DNA of 64,000 nt from Symbiodinium natans (taxonomy: Eukaryota > Sar > Dinophyceae > Suessiales > Symbiodiniaceae), in the NCBI GenBank assembly GCA_905221605.1, contig CAJNDS010002505.1, positions 60,001 through 124,000 on the forward strand. The letters run 5' to 3'. The notes beneath the pieces were generated by a model. That model was not told where the DNA came from and ran no database searches. It saw only the letters and a list, made by a program, of their open reading frames with translations. Shown in pieces: positions 21,956 to 36,089 of the stretch (within the stretch, counting starts at the first letter, position 1; every line of letters starts with the position of its first letter). A program made the translations under genes and the position numbers.

Positions 21956-24081
21956 GCAACAAATTGATCAAACGCACCTCTGATTAGAGGAGTTGCCCAG
22001 CACCACGTTCGAGTTTGCCAAACGAAAAGGTGTTTATCAACACGAGGTCGATTGCAGAAACTGTCCCGTGCTGTTCGTGGATCCTTCATGGGCGACCCTC
22101 GTTTTGACTTAATGGTCACAGGGGCAGATCGAATTGAAAAGCACATGTTAAAAATTTCAGCGGGATGGCCGCTTTCAGTGCCCCCTCTTTTCGCGGGGAC
22201 CTTCAGCAGCCCTCAGCAAGAGAATGGCATGGCTCGAGATCTGCGACCTACACCTTCACATCATGTCTTGAGGTCGCCAGTCTGCGTCACGGTTTTTCAC
22301 TTGCGGATCTACTTCCACGCCCTAGTGGCTACTGCCACGCAGGTGCTGAAGCGCCGGTCGATGAGAGCATTTGCAGATGCCAGGACCAAGCAGGCTCATG
22401 CCGCAGCTTGTAGCTCCAAATTTACTTGCATCTCCGTTCCCGCTTGAAACGCGGTGGTTGTCAAGAAAAAGACGTTGCTGTCGAAATCACCCAGAAAAGT
22501 TTCAGCAGCACTGCAATTGCCCAGAAATCCGCACCGGACCCAACTAGCTTTGCAAGCAACAAGGGTTACGATCCTCCCAAGGTCGACTGCCTGGCGACTT
22601 ATGCCTGGAAGCATCTCTGCTTTTTTGAAAAGCACCTATGAAGTCTATGAAGGATCTGCAGTCTAGATCGCACCCGCAACCAGATCGCAACCCTCGTTGT
22701 TGAGTGCAGTGCAGCGGCGCTTCACCGGCAATTGTTCCGAGGCCAGAGCTGACTCTTATTGACTCTTGCATTCTGCTACTGACAGTACTTGCTTTCCCCT
22801 CGCTACTGGATATCCTGACAGTGCCACAGCGACTGAAGCCCTGTCGCGGGTTCGGCTGCGGAGCTACAGTCCAAGATCTAGAACTGCTGGTCGTTCCTAC
22901 GACTGGCACAGGGCAGCTTCTTCAGGTATTACGAGTAATTGCTAGACTGAGGTCTGGTACGAGTACATTGAGTACATTGCTCTAGCCAGGAACTCTGAGA
23001 AACCGCTGTCTTCGACGGAAGCGAAGGTGTCGCCCACCAGCGGCCACCAGTTCCACGTGCGAGGCAGGGGGGCCAAAAGGCCCCTTACAGTAGCACCCAG
23101 AGGGCACCCAGAGGGCAATAAACCCCGTTTCCAGCATGGAAAATTTACGCTCACCATGGCCAGTCCAGAAGGCTCACAAGTGATTCCCTATGATCAAGAC
23201 CTGGGCGGCGGATCGGAGAGATTCGAGATGTTCTGAAGACCTAGTTCGAAGTGAGAAGAGGAGTCAAGGATGAGCCTCGGTGAGGGCACTTCCAGGGCAA
23301 AGAGGCAAAGACTAATGCCTTACAGTTTCCTTCTTGTGTTTCTTCTTGTGTGTGTGTGTAGCTCAGCAGGCAGCTTTCGGATGGCTTTGCTGCCCGTCAG
23401 CACCTCAGCATGCACAGAGCGCCGACACCTAGCGCAAAAGGGGAAGATGTGTACATCATCTCATGTCATCCTCCAACAATGAAGAGGTGTCCCGAAAACC
23501 TCTGCACACCTCAGAGTGCACTGCGCAGACACTTTAGACAGGCTCAAAGCAAGATGTGAACGACTTCTCTATCTCTCTAACACTCACTCTCGCTCGCACC
23601 TCCGGTACCCTCTTTTGGGGGCGGAGTTTCCTGGTGCCCGTGCCGTGGCTGCCACCCTTCTCCCCGGCCTCGTGGACGATTTGAGAGCTTGAATGGGCTC
23701 AGAGCTCAGACAAACAAACTGCTCAGTCCTGCTGGAAGCCAGATTGGAACCTAAACATGTATGACACGACACTAATCCTTTGAAGCCCACAGAGCCTGGG
23801 CCTTTCCAGGCTCCTTCGAAGGCCTGACAGTCACAGGATGCAGGACACTCTCAAAAGTACTAGTAGGCCCCCAGGGGGCTCAACTTGTAGATGTCTGTGG
23901 TTGAGTGACTGGGGGAGGCAGAGTTTTAGATTTAGACCTGCACTATTTCCTCCCAGTTTGTACAGATGTTCCCAACGACACAGCTTTCACCCTCTGAAAC
24001 TAAAATGCACTGAATGGCCTTCAGTTGTTCCACCCTGACTAAACTTATCTGCCCTATTTTGGATCTGGGGCATCCAAGTTT

Positions 24082-24621
24082 TTGCATGTCATTTCATCTC
24101 TTCAAAACTTTCAACTACAACTTTGCTTTTTCCTTTTTAAACGACGGCATGCTACTGTAGCAGTCGCGGTCGGGGAGAAGACGCACATCTCCCTGCTAGG
24201 TCTAGCAATGTCGAGGAGTCTAGCGAGTCGCGGTGACACGAATTGCCAGCCATGCAGACAGCGCTCCGACAACATCCGACAACCTTCAGCGACTTGTCAA
24301 AGAACAAGGCTGAGCGCAGAGCAAAGCAGTCTCGTCTTCACTGGTGTCCTTTCTGAAGCACATCTCAAATTCGACATGCGTCCAAAACACGCTTTGGGAC
24401 TGCAAATCGCAAATGAGGACCCCCAGCTGCGATGCATTTCTTTGCAGAATCAGTCCAGCAATCCAAGTTTGAAGCCCGACAGTGGCTTGAGCAGCATGAG
24501 CCCTTTCAAGGGGGCTAATGTAGCGTTAACATTGACGGATAGACTTCTCCCTGATCCGGAGCCTTCGCTGTCTCTGGAGGCGTCACACCTGGGGGCACAC
24601 TCATCAAGGATCCATTCTTAA
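24082..24621 (+). CDS. unrecognised ORF, 179 codons
   Basis: The longest non-repetitive plus-strand frame in the 15-35 kb interval. It has no recognised domain and no obvious splice partners. Its serine/leucine-rich C-terminal half could be chance. If real it would run against the minus-strand orientation of the recognised genes. Confidence 0.2.
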   Translation: MHVISSLQNFQLQLCFFLFKRRHATVAVAVGEKTHISLLGLAMSRSLASRGDTNCQPCRQRSDNIRQPSATCQRTRLSAEQSSLVFTGVLSEAHLKFDMRPKHALGLQIANEDPQLRCISLQNQSSNPSLKPDSGLSSMSPFKGANVALTLTDRLLPDPEPSLSLEASHLGAHSSRIHS

Positions 24622-26445
24622 TGACCCGTAGTGAAAACATACAAGTAGAGCTCCAACGTGATTTCGTCAAGATCATCCCAGAATACGCACAACATGGTAG
24701 CATGTCGGCGGATACCCTGGGCAGGGAACGTCGATTTCGACAGAGCAGCTTCATTCGGCCTTGGCTCTTCAATGCATTTGGTACAAATTTGGTGGTTGTC
24801 TTATGAACCTTACGTACTGTCGCCTTTTGCGATGAACAGTGCCCATGCCCCTGGGAACTCGCCACGAAGACTGTAAACCCCCGTAGCCCCACGGAGCAGG
24901 CCGAATGAAAGCTAGGGCACGCAAGGTGGGACGTGGCCGGTCGGGTTCAGAGTTCAGGGTGTAACAGGTTTAGGGTAGCCTGCGGTTTGCACTTCTCAAA
25001 AATTCGGTTACGGTATGTTGGCACAAGCTGCAGGACCTTAGATGGGGGGAGGGGGGGTGAGGGGGGTGAGGGGGAGGAGGGGCCCTCCCCCCTACCTAGA
25101 TGCGATAACTCAGGAAACATCAGGCCAAAGGTCCCCTCAAGTCCTGTCCTGATGGGCCCAAAGCAACAAGGTTGTGCTAGCTTTCGTGACAACGAAAATG
25201 TAACACACCGCCTCGGGACACAGCACAAATTCTGCACGACAAGCCGGCACACTCCCAACACAACCAGCTCGGCAACATGATTTGGCATTTCTTCTCCTGC
25301 GCGAGTATGGGATTTGCAAACTCCGCGCCATGAGAGGATTTGGACTAAACTCGAGCCGCGATCACGCGCCCTTCCGCCATTCCACTTCCTCGTCACGCCC
25401 CCCTGCCCACCAGTCTGCTGGAAAAGGATGGTCAATGAAGAAAAACATGCCTGTTGTGGGCCCCTGCGCTAGCCCCAACAATCAGATCACCACATCTCTG
25501 TCTTCCTCTTCTTCGTCTTCTTCTTTTTCTTTTTCTTCTTGTCCTTTCCTCTCCCCCTCTCTCTGCAATCATGACTGCAACCGCCTTTGTCCAGACGAAG
25601 CTGCTGCCACAGGGTGGTCTCACGGGCAACATTGCAACACGATGCCAGAGCTTCCGGCCCACTGCGCTGTAGGCATAAACGGGAGGGGCCTTGGACGTAT
25701 TCCTGGCGCAGCTTCAATAATTTAATATGTGTCTGAAGGATCGAGCTTTGCGGATTGAGGCTTTCAGGCTTTGTGCGGCAGAAGATCCTCGAGACAAAGC
25801 CAGGTATGGTCCTTTAAACGGAATTCTCATATAAAGCGACCTACAAGGGCACCAAGCCCTGATTTATCGGAATTAAAGACTGTTAGGCCTTCTTGTTGGA
25901 TGTGCTACAGGGTGGCAGTCAACCCTGAAAAACTTCCAAGAAGACCTGGCCATTTTGCCCATAGTGCAGAGCTGAGCTGAAGCAGAGAGCCCGCCGTGAC
26001 CCCCTCAATTCTAGCAAGGGTTTAAAGTCTTACTTGGAGTCGAAGTTCAGATTCGCTATTAGGGCCAAAGTTGTGGTTTTGGGGTGCAACGGGAAGCTGG
26101 GCCACAGCTAATGCGGGAGTGAAGCAGCTCCAGATCCGATTTGAATCGAGAGATGGCGAGAGTGCATGCCCCCGCAGCTCCCACCACAGGCACAGGCGAC
26201 TTGATTTGGTTCAAAATGACCAGAATGGCGAAACCAACAACTGCTTTGCGGGATGAGCCAGCAATCCTCGCTCGGGACAGCATTCTGGGTTCCGACGTCA
26301 TGTGCGAACTGTTCTTGGCCATCTTTGAAGTCCAGCATGGCACGACCGAACGTCTGGCAAAGCCTCCCAGGTCCTCGAAAAACATCTAAAGACTCGAAAA
26401 ACAAACCCAGGATTAAGGTGCGGGTGGAACAGAAGGAGTGAGCGA

Positions 26446-26551
26446 ACGAGGGAGAGAGGAGGGGAGGGGAGAGGAGGGGAGAGGAGGGGAGAGGAGGGGA
26501 GAGGAGGCGAGAGGAGGGGAGAGGAGGGGAGAGGAGGGGAGAGGAGGGCGC
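26446..26551. repeat. 10-bp GA-rich minisatellite
   Basis: About ten copies of AGGAGGGGAG with occasional substitutions. Very purine-biased on the plus strand. Confidence 0.9.
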
Positions 26552-27439
26552 GAGAGTGAGAGTCAGAGTGATGCTTTGGATGCTGCTGTGTGGTCCCTGA
26601 TGCCGGACCCTCACAGCTTCTGCCCAGCACCGGCCTTGCCGTGGCCCGGCGAAGCTGCGGATCCTGCATCTTGAGGTTTCAATTGCAGTGCTGCCTTCGG
26701 ATGTGTAAGGCCTGAGTTTTGAGGCTTGCTACGATATGTTCCCCACCGGCTCATGCTCTCAAGCTTGGGGTCACGGTCGACAGCAAGCAAGGGACCCATT
26801 CACGATGAAGACAAGACGACAAGCTAAGCAGGGTGTTCAATGGTGTTCAGAGCTGTGGCAGAAATCGGCCACCGGCGGCCGCACCCCCAAACCCACGCGT
26901 GCCTGCGCGGCAAATTCCTCGTCATCCTGGCTGGCTTCTGGTCAGTTCGCTACAATCATGATGGTCCCTTTCGCGTGCCGGAGATACAACAGGGACCCAG
27001 AATAAGAAAGTGAAAGGATCTTAAACAACAAATGGAACCCTAATTAGTGCACATCGCCCCTCCGCTCTCGCTGCAGGCCCACTACCTCATGTCTGGCTTC
27101 TGCCTCGTTTCGGTTAGTGCTTGCTTGGGTTGAGGCATCTCCGTTCTCGCCTACGTCTGCAGATGTCAGAGAGATCGGATCAGCAAGTGCGGTGAGTTCG
27201 GGAGACGCTTTTGTAGGCGTGCAACTTCTTCGATGCAGACACTGCCTCAGGAATGGGAGTTGTTTGAGACCTTTACCGGGTTGCTTTAAAGAGGGACAAG
27301 CCTCAAACATCCGTAAGGCATGCCGCACCTCGCTGCCCGACTCATCTGATGAAGTGTCGTCATCCTCGTAAGTGTCCTGTGGGGTCTGGCACAACTTTTT
27401 TTTAATTTCGGAACCAGCAACTATAGGGTGCTTTCAAGG

Positions 27440-27570
27440 GTTCCCTAGTTCCCTCATTCCTTTAACTGTGGATTCTTTAGACATTGTTGGGCTCCAAGGC
27501 CCTAAACCCTAGATGTGTAGGTGCGCCTCGGCTATGGATTCCAGAGCCCACAACCCTAAACCCTGCTTGA
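27440..27570. repeat. short telomere-like CCCTAAA islands
   Basis: Two islands of CCCTAAACCCT-type sequence (near 27500 and 27553), interrupted by unrelated bases. They match the Arabidopsis-type telomere heptamer TTTAGGG on the opposite strand. Confidence 0.6.
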
Positions 27571-30384
27571 GAGGGCTGTCTACAGGTCAGGAATTCCCGA
27601 GCCTCCTGTGTGTGGGCTGCTTGCTCCTGAACCTGGGCAAATCACGGGTGCATTGCTTAGAAGGGTTGAGGATTGAGGGTTTGTCTTGATTCCCCCTAAG
27701 GGTTCCAGCGCAGCCCCGTGGTCCGAACCCCCGAAACGGTTGAATATGTCCACCAAGCTCCAGCCAATGCAGCAAAGCAGCTTGCACGTCGAAATGTGGG
27801 GAGTTGTCGTCATCCTGCAAACATATTTATTGAAGACTGTTGATCAATGTGTCACCTTCGTAGTTTTCGTCTCCCGCTGCGTCAAACACCAGCAGATAAA
27901 CCTTGCCGTTCTAACCACATCTAGTTGCCACTGTGTCTTGCCGCTTGCGTCACCTCCTACAGCAGATGTAGGATCTCTGCCGCTTTGTTCTTCCGTACCA
28001 TCGCAATGAAGATGAACATCGTTTGTGCAACCCGTCGACCCGTTATGTCCACAACTGGATTGCTCCATCACGACTTGGGCTGGGGTCTCAAAACCCATGC
28101 AGCACTCTAAGCCCCACTAACCTCTCCTCCCGCACTTCGCTGCCCGTAGGGATGAGGCGGTGCAAGTAGGACCTCTGACAAGGCCCGTTCGGTGGACTTT
28201 GCGTGCTACCGCCTGCCGATGATGTGGAACTATGAGGACGTTTTGACATGTAACCCACTCCCTCTGAATTGTCACAAACAGAAGTATCTCCTATAGTGTC
28301 CGTTTTTGAGCATTGCGGTAAAGTTCCTAAGGGCTTGCTGTGAATTCGCGCTTTCTTGGGTTTTGGTACTCTTAAATGTGCAGCCCTTCCGTTTGCATTG
28401 ATGCAACTAAAACCCTATGACTTCTGCAGCCTCACCGGCCTACAAAAGGGTGTGCCAAGGTTTCCATCATATTTTCGCGCGCCTGGTGCAGAGGCCGTGC
28501 GGGCCCTGCAGAGCTGCGGGAGGCGGCCGCTGGAGCGGGTAGCCTTTGCAAAATTCAGTTTCGGGGAAGGAATGGGAAACAGCTTTTGACAAAGCATGCA
28601 TGAGGCTCCTCAGATACGATGCGACACCGCAAGCTTTTGAAGTTTCAGAAGCCCCTTCCCAAACGACCATGCACCTCGAACACATCCGATGGCATTGGCT
28701 GATGATTCGGATGCCACAGATGTCATTCCCATATTTGGGTACCCACTTGGTGTACGGCGCTGTGCGTCGGGGCTCGACTGCGCTTTGCCGCTATGCCTTC
28801 TTGCCTGCAGTGCCTTTTTCGCAAGGCGAACGAGATCATGCAGGCCCACGTCCAGCTGGTGCTTCATCGTCCTCGAAGATCGAGCAAAATGGGCCAGAAG
28901 GTGCGTTCTATTCTCTGTGTTCTTTTCGTCCTCAAAGTTTGGCTGTGCTTGGACGACAGCTTCAGGTGAGACGGGGTCGTATTTGAGCGTGGCGAATGCC
29001 AGCACGTCGTCTACCAAAACAGGGACACCCGCAGAGAGGAGCCCAGCCTTCCTTGAGCTGACTGCAGACGGAATTTTATCTCAAAGTACTCAAAAGGGTC
29101 TTCTAATGTCTTCTACTTATTCTACTTCTCAGCTTGCCAGCGGTAGCTGCAGCCGTTTTGACATCAAGCGAATTCAAGCGATGATCGAAGAAATCATGTT
29201 GTTCGCCGCCGAGGTGAAGTGGATGGTTTTCAGGCTCCTCTGCGGATGTGTGGTTGTGGTCTCGGCGTCGTCAGCTCAAGGGTTTCGGACTCATCCCTTG
29301 GCGCATGGTGCATGGTGGTCCTAACTCCCAGTCGTGGAAAGTGGATAGGGTTGCCATCATAAAACCCATGGATGTACGATGTACGATAGGTGCCGCCTCT
29401 CACGGCAGTCGGCAGTTCCGTGACGAATGTAATGTTTGGGGAAGGGCGCAAAGAGATGAGAAGAGAATGAGTGAAGAGAATGGTGCAGGACAAAAGACAC
29501 AGAGGCCAACAAGGTGGCAACCTCAGACATTTGCAAGCGGCAAAGCGTGGTAGGACAAACCCCGGCGCTACTACGGATCCGGTCAACCTACGGATCAGAA
29601 CGCACAGCTGTTTATACTCCTGCTCCGATACGAGTTGTGAAGTTGCTGGTGAGCAGCACGCTTCTACGACGACTGCAAATAGACCGGATTGACTGCTTTA
29701 CAAGTCACTCACATAAGGCATGATTCTTTAAACAAGGCATGCAACATGTGCAAAAAGCGTAGCACATGTGTAAAACAAGGAGGAAATATGCGCCAGAAAG
29801 CGCAAAGCGACAAAGGGGAACCGACACGCAATCCCATCTTGCAATACCTGCCCAATCCTTCTGCACAAATTGGTTTAAACATGTAGTATGTGGCTTTATT
29901 CACCATAATAATTCCATCATAAACAAAGGGTCTTTCATGGAGCTCACCCATGCGAGAGGCTCACTCGACTATAGACTACAAGCCACTTACTGTCTTGAAA
30001 GCTTGACCCTTGAGCCCGACTAACCTGATGCACTTGGGCACAGGCCACAGCTGCCTTTGCTGGGTCCACCGGCAAAGATGGGCCTCACGAAGACGCCGGT
30101 CCGCGTCACATGAAGGCTTGGGGAGATGGAAGAGACCATGAAGAGACCTACGTGATCTTACGATGTTTTGTTCCAGGCCCCACCAAAAGGCATCCATGAG
30201 GGCGCAACGAACAGCAACCTAGGGGCCCTAAGATTCTCGCCACCGGCCATCCTTGGACCCCAAACAAATTGAAAAACCCTAAAGGGCCAAAGGGCCCCTC
30301 TGACGCCTCTCAACCCATAACCTCTAATTTTGTCAAACTCGATCTAGACCTCACAGGCAAAATCCCAAACCCGCAAAAAAAAAA

Positions 30385-30770
30385 CACGCACAAAAAAACA
30401 CACACACACACACACACACAACGCGCACACACACACACAACACACACGCACACGAACACGCGCACACACAAACACAGGGGTTCGCACCCTCTTTCGAAGG
30501 GGTCGTCAATTTGGGAGTCAGGGTATCCGATTTTGCAGGTACGTAAACCAGGCATCCTTGCTCTATCACACACACACACACACTGTGACACACAGACACA
30601 CAGAGACTCCCAGACACGGAGACACTGAGACACAGAGACACAGACACACAGACACACAGAGACACAGACAGACAGAGACAGACAGCCAGGCAGCCAGCCA
30701 GCCAGGCAGCCAGCCAGCCAGGCAGCCAGCCAGCAAGCCAGGCAGGCAGGCAGACAGACGGAGAGAGACA
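30385..30770. repeat. compound microsatellite (AC, ACAG, GCCA)
   Basis: AC-rich runs from 30397 to about 30478 and from 30568, followed by an ACACAGAG-type stretch and then a GCCAGCCAGGCA tract to about 30756. It explains the overlapping low-complexity frames on both strands. Confidence 0.88.
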
Positions 30771-31079
30771 GGACCCCATAAAACCGACTTCAACACTCTC
30801 CAAGCCACCGAGCCCGCGGCTTGTATCTTCGAGGGGAGATGGTTCGGAACCCGTGGTCTGAACAAGGGTGGTCGGCTGGAAGGAACCACCTTTTGCCCGC
30901 GGACGGCATGCCAGGACTGTTCTGGGTTCTAGAGTCTCTAGAGCCCTCTTGAAGGGATCCCACAGGATTGCCATAGGGAATTCAGTGTCTCGCAATAGAA
31001 GGTATTGTTGCATGATGTTGCATGATCTACAGAATCTACAGTATCTGGTCGCCATCCTGTCTGTTGAAACTTACTGAGG

Positions 31080-34000
31080 ATCGTGCGAAAACGGCAGCTC
31101 GGTGTTGCACAAAGGACACCTCAGACCGGGAAGCGAAGGGCTGTTACCTTACCAATCCCTAAGCTCCGTCAACGCAAAAACCTGACTGAGCCCTAAAAGA
31201 CAAACTGGTGCCCTCTTGGTGCGGGACTGAGGCATGTCAATTCTGCTGATGCAGACCCTCGCAGGATCAGCCAAGGCTCCATGCGAGGCCAAGCCGCACA
31301 AGCTCCACGTGAAATGCTCAGATATGCTCAGGCTCTCAGGCTTCACATGGCTTCACATGGCTTCACGCATTCTCCTATATACTCCCTGCCAGACCGGCAC
31401 AGGGCCTGTGGAAGTGATGTTTGCCTTATCCGGAGTTCAGCTTGCAGGAACGATGTGTCCAATGTGTGCTTCAAGAAACAACTTGGCAGTCAATCGTCCA
31501 GGCCGCCGACAGGGTGTACAAACAATGGCTTCCATCATGAGTGGCTCCGAGCACAGCGCGCAGTACCTGAAGCAAACCCATATCTCAGAGTGAACGCTCG
31601 CTTGGCTCAGCCTGGATTGGCATGTTTCTAAAACGCGTTGCGTGCGTCTAAGCGTGGGAGGGTTCGCAGGTTGCTCTGTGAGCCCCAAAACACGGGGCAC
31701 ATGCTGTCATCCACTGCCAGAGGATCCCCAGTCCAAGCGAGCTGCAGCCACTGCCTAACGGCGCAGAGCACAGCTGTCTTGGCACAACTGCCACGGCATC
31801 ATGCTACGGCATCGAGCATGCGCTGGCAGGCGCCATGCGATCCTCTCTTTGGATGTGGCCATATCGTCACGAAAAGCGTTTCTTGATGTGCCGGGACAAT
31901 TCTGAGCAGCTAGCGCGCTCTTGGGCTCTTAGGGCTCGGCAACTTCTGCGCCGCCTGGAGCGGTGCGTCCTGGCGGAGCTCACGGCTTCAGATGCAGTGC
32001 AAACTTGGGAATCAGAAGGCTCCCAACGGGATTGCAACAAAGAACTGCATTAGATAATTTACGGACTCCACCGGGCCACGGTTTGGTTCGTCGGGAAGCC
32101 AAGATTTTTCAGGCAGCAAGCACCTGACAAGAAATTGGACAAGAGCCGGCCGCTTGTTCGCGGCTTGGGCATAGGAGAAAGAGCAGGGAGCGGCGAAGTG
32201 CCTAAAGCTCGCGATGCGCGAGTCGCGCCCCAATTTTGGATCCCCAAGTCCAAAAGCCCTGCAGACACCAGCCATGAACTTGATGCACCTGCTGTGCGCG
32301 CGCTGGCAGGGTTTCAAAGAAGTCGTTCGGCACTTGTCCTTCTGGGCCTCGCGATACGTGAAGTCTGTTGGAGACATGTGGACAGGTGTTGGCATGAACT
32401 CCAGCAGGGTGGACATAAATTTCCTCACAGGTCTGCAGCCCGCCTAAAAGCGAATGTGAGGGTTCCTGCATAATGAAACGCCTTAGAACACTATCCCCAA
32501 AAAAGGGGACCTGGCTTAAAGCGACCCCGTCATTTTCCCCGATCTATACCCCCCAAGTCAGCGAGCGCCGGCGAGTTTTCTGGCCTGGACCACTGCTGCT
32601 GCCACTCCCAGCTGCAGGGCGCTGTGCGCGCTGTTGAAGCGCAGCACCTGTGATACTCGAAAGCAGTCTAGGTCGCTTTTGGTTTCTAGTGGTTTCTAGG
32701 CCTCCAAAGAACTTATATCGCAGAGCGTTCAGCCACCGAGTCCGAGACAGGGATGCTAACAGTCAAGGCGTGTTAAAGGTCGTGCGGAAAGGCCTCTTCC
32801 TATGGTCTGGTGGAAATCTGCCCCTTCAACTCGAACCCAAGCAGCTTCCCCCATGACTCTCATCCAAATTCAACATGTGTAGCTAGGTCCTACATTCGCG
32901 TGGCTTTGTGCTGTGCGGAGAACGTGAGGTCTTCCACATCCCCATCTTCAGCTTTGCATAGAAACAGAACTGTACTGAGAATCTACCGTAGCCTTGTCGC
33001 ACCAGTCGAGCGCTCAAGGTCTCGAGGATTCCATATTGAAGCAGGCCATTTCGCCATTCCCGGCGTTTGCCCATCTGCTCAGCCCGCGACAATCTGAAAT
33101 CAGAACCTCGCATGCAGACTGGACATGCACACGCACGTTGGGCATGGTTCGGAACACGTCAGCATTCAGCACGGTCACTTTGAACAGATTCTCACCGTGA
33201 TTGAAAAGAAATTATGTGAAACCACTCGGGCTGCAGCCTTTACAAGCTCGCCAACGTCCTCATCCTCAGATGAAAAGCAACAAGAGAAGCATTGCACGCA
33301 ACAGATTATGACCCACATTATCGTAAGGTCCTCCTGATTTTGGGGATGCGGGGCTGCTGCTGCTGCTGCCACTTCAGCTTCAAGGACTGGCGGCTGCATG
33401 TCCACCACACGCAGCTTGGAATCAGACTTCCATGTCCAAGCTGTTCAGGCCTTCCTGGCAGCTTCAATGCCAGAAAAGGTGCTGTGATACTGGGATATTT
33501 CCTCTAGCTTCGTTGATCACACGATGTCACATGATGTCGTTGCCGGCTCCTCCAGGCTTCCTTCCGATGGTCGACACAATCGTCCGGTCTCATTCGAAGC
33601 ATAGGACCGACGAATTCTGATCTTATTACGACGATGCAGCCCTGTACCCACAAGGCCGCATTCCATGTGCATCACTATAGTGCATTCAACATATGAAGGC
33701 ATGCACGTCCCTACAGTCATGGCAGGCTGGCCTTTTGGTTGTCTGAACCTCCCAAAGCCTGCCACAGCATGTGAGGGAAATTGCAGAGAGAGAGGCATGA
33801 ACGAGGAAGTTCACCCTGCTTGCATCAGCAGCCACTCGACGCCCATGCAAGTTGGACACCTAGAAATACAAAGAACTGGCCGGACCATGGATTTGTGCAA
33901 TACGGATCTAATGCGGTTGGCATCACGGCCGGATCTGCTGATGCAAGTGACTTTCTGGCTGAAATTCTGTGTTGGCCTCGGCTGTGTGGAAACTCTTACA

Positions 34001-35400
34001 GGCAGGCCTTCTTTCCAAGACTCCCAAAAAGCCGGAATTCCAAACCAAGACTTCCCTTTTAAAGAACCTCGCCTCTTGGCTTAAAGGGTGGAGATGGCTG
34101 GAGAGATCGCAATCCCTACTAAGGTTGGGCGGGGCTCCCCGAATCCTTCAACCTCAAGCTGTTCTTCTTAATCCTTTCTTCTTGAACCCTGTAAAAAGTA
34201 CATAAGCTCATACCTAAAAAAAAGCAAAACCTGGGGCCTGTTAAAGAAGGACAAAAACAGCTTCGACTGTTCGGGGGGGGGGGGGGGGAAACACACTAAA
34301 GAGGGCACGACAGTAGTGCGCAGTTCAGAAACTTGCCGTCATAAGTCATAACCGTGTCTGCATGGCTTTGACAATTGCGCAGCGGGATCCGCACGCACTT
34401 CAGCAGGGCATGCTCTCTCGGTGACACGGCGCCTCGTCGGGGAAGTAGGTGTGGAGAAAGCGTGTCAGAAAGCCTTCTTGGGTTGGTTGCGGCCTTGGGC
34501 ACAGCAATGCATGTCGACGCAGAGTTCATGTGGGCCAAGGCAAAGCGGGGGCACGCTGCAGACCACACATTACGCATGTCTGCAAACATCTATCTATCTG
34601 TCGTTTGAGTGTTGGAGATCAGATGCAGGGTAGGAGGTTCTGAAGGGGCAAGGAGCAAAGCATCGTTACACAGCTCAATGCAACGTATGGCAGCGATTGC
34701 AGAGGCAGCTGCATACTGTAGAATACTCTAGAATACAGCAAAGGCCTGATGTAAGCCTCGGACGTGCCGCTCATAAGCGCATTTCCAGCCGCCTGGTGTA
34801 AGAATGGAACGACAGCAAAGGCGAACTGGATCGATGGAACGAAGCAAAGTTGTTTGCGACCCTGTCCCTCGAATCCTCGAAAGCAACTTCTAATCGGGCC
34901 ACAGCAGCATTGCGAGGGTGGCCCTGCAGCATGTCGGGGAGCTGCCGGCATGCCTCAGGACCAAGCTGAGAACAGAGATCTCTGCGAAAAGCCTCCCTGG
35001 CTTGGTAGCCGAGGGCCGAAATCACAACTTGAAGGGGAGAGCTTGGCGGGATTGTGGAGTTTGTGGGGCTCAGGGCTCAGGGCAGTTTAGGGCTGCGTTC
35101 CGAAGCGTTTCGCGGGTTCCGGTTCCATGGCAGGGTTTCACAGGCTTGGCCTCGAAGCTTTTGACCTCTTCTGAAACGCGCGTTAGGTTAAGGGTCAGGG
35201 TTAATATGGAAAAGGTGACAGTAAGCTGGTCAGTAAGCTTCCAGCAGAGCCATCCGCTTTGCCCTCCTGGCCGCAAAACAACCCTAAACCCTAGATGTCA
35301 CTAAACCGTGCTCAACCATCAAGCCAATAAAAACACAAACCCCGAACCTCGAAACCGATCTTTGACGCCTGGAGATCTTGAATTAGGAGCGGCAGCCTCT
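31080..35400. other. no gene recognised
   Basis: Several 60-140 codon frames exist (for example 32012-32428 minus) without a family I can name. A poly-G run lies near 34274. I see nothing firmer. Confidence 0.35.
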
Positions 35401-35431
35401 GATTGGCACGTCTCGCGCCGGCAGATAGGGC
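35370..35431 (-). CDS. RING gene A, fourth exon (last Cys pair)
   Basis: Starts after CTGAAG with GC, completing the Cys codon begun in the third exon, and reads PICRRETCQSEAAAPNS. It supplies the final C-P-I-C zinc ligands. The 3' end of the exon is not determined; 35370 is nominal. Confidence 0.72.
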
Positions 35432-35601
35432 CTTCAGATACAAGCATCAAGAAAGGCCTTTAGATTGGATTTCGGAATTTTTGTGCACAGCCTGGACAAT
35501 ACCGAAACTGTCTCGATCTTCGGACAATCGGATTGTAATGGAGTGCGGGTTCTTGATGGCACTGCCGCAAAAACAGTCGAGCAGAACTCTCAGGCAAAGG
35601 C

Positions 35602-35643
35602 ACTGCGTTATCCGATATTCCCCAGGCTGGAAGGCAATCGGGC
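35602..35643 (-). CDS. RING gene A, third exon (42 nt)
   Basis: A 42-nt exon encoding PIAFQPGEYRITQ plus the first base of a Cys codon. The acceptor is ATGCGAG|GC and the donor is GC at 35601-35600. Reading through instead gives QCLCLR and loses the C-x2-C spacing, whereas splicing to the next exon restores it. Confidence 0.72.
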
Positions 35644-35837
35644 CTCGCATGGGTTTGCCAACTTTCTTCCTCTTTTCATGTGAAATATCAGCAACACACG
35701 CAGAGTGAGCGACAAGGCATAACAAACATCGGCACGAAACCAGTGACCCACCACCACCACCACCACCACCGCAATCACCGCCATCACCATCATCATAATA
35801 CTGTTTGGCTGCTACTCTGACCGAACAAGCTCCGAAC

Positions 35838-35863
35838 CGAGCACGAAGCACTTCCAGCAGAAC
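35838..35863 (-). CDS. RING gene A, second exon (26-nt microexon)
   Basis: Twenty-six bases encoding FCWKCFVL. The acceptor is GCCACAG|G and the donor is GT at 35837. It carries the second His/Cys group of the RING (H-x2-C-x2-C, with the His from the preceding exon). A gene finder would normally miss it. The phases (1, then 1) fit both neighbours exactly. Confidence 0.75.
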
Positions 35864-36089
35864 CTGTGGCAGACCCAAAGGTGGCGAAGAAGCCAAGAGA
35901 GGTACCCCTAGAAAGTCAGGGAATCTTTAAAGACAAGCTTGTCTTCGTTCTCTTTTCCAACTATCCATCTGTTAAAGAGGAGGAAGGAACAAGATCCGTT
36001 TCAGTTGCAAAATTTAAGCCAGTTTCAACGGCGGAGTAAGCAAGGCACAACCTCAGGGTTTAAGTAGGGTTGGGCCGCATCTGCACGGC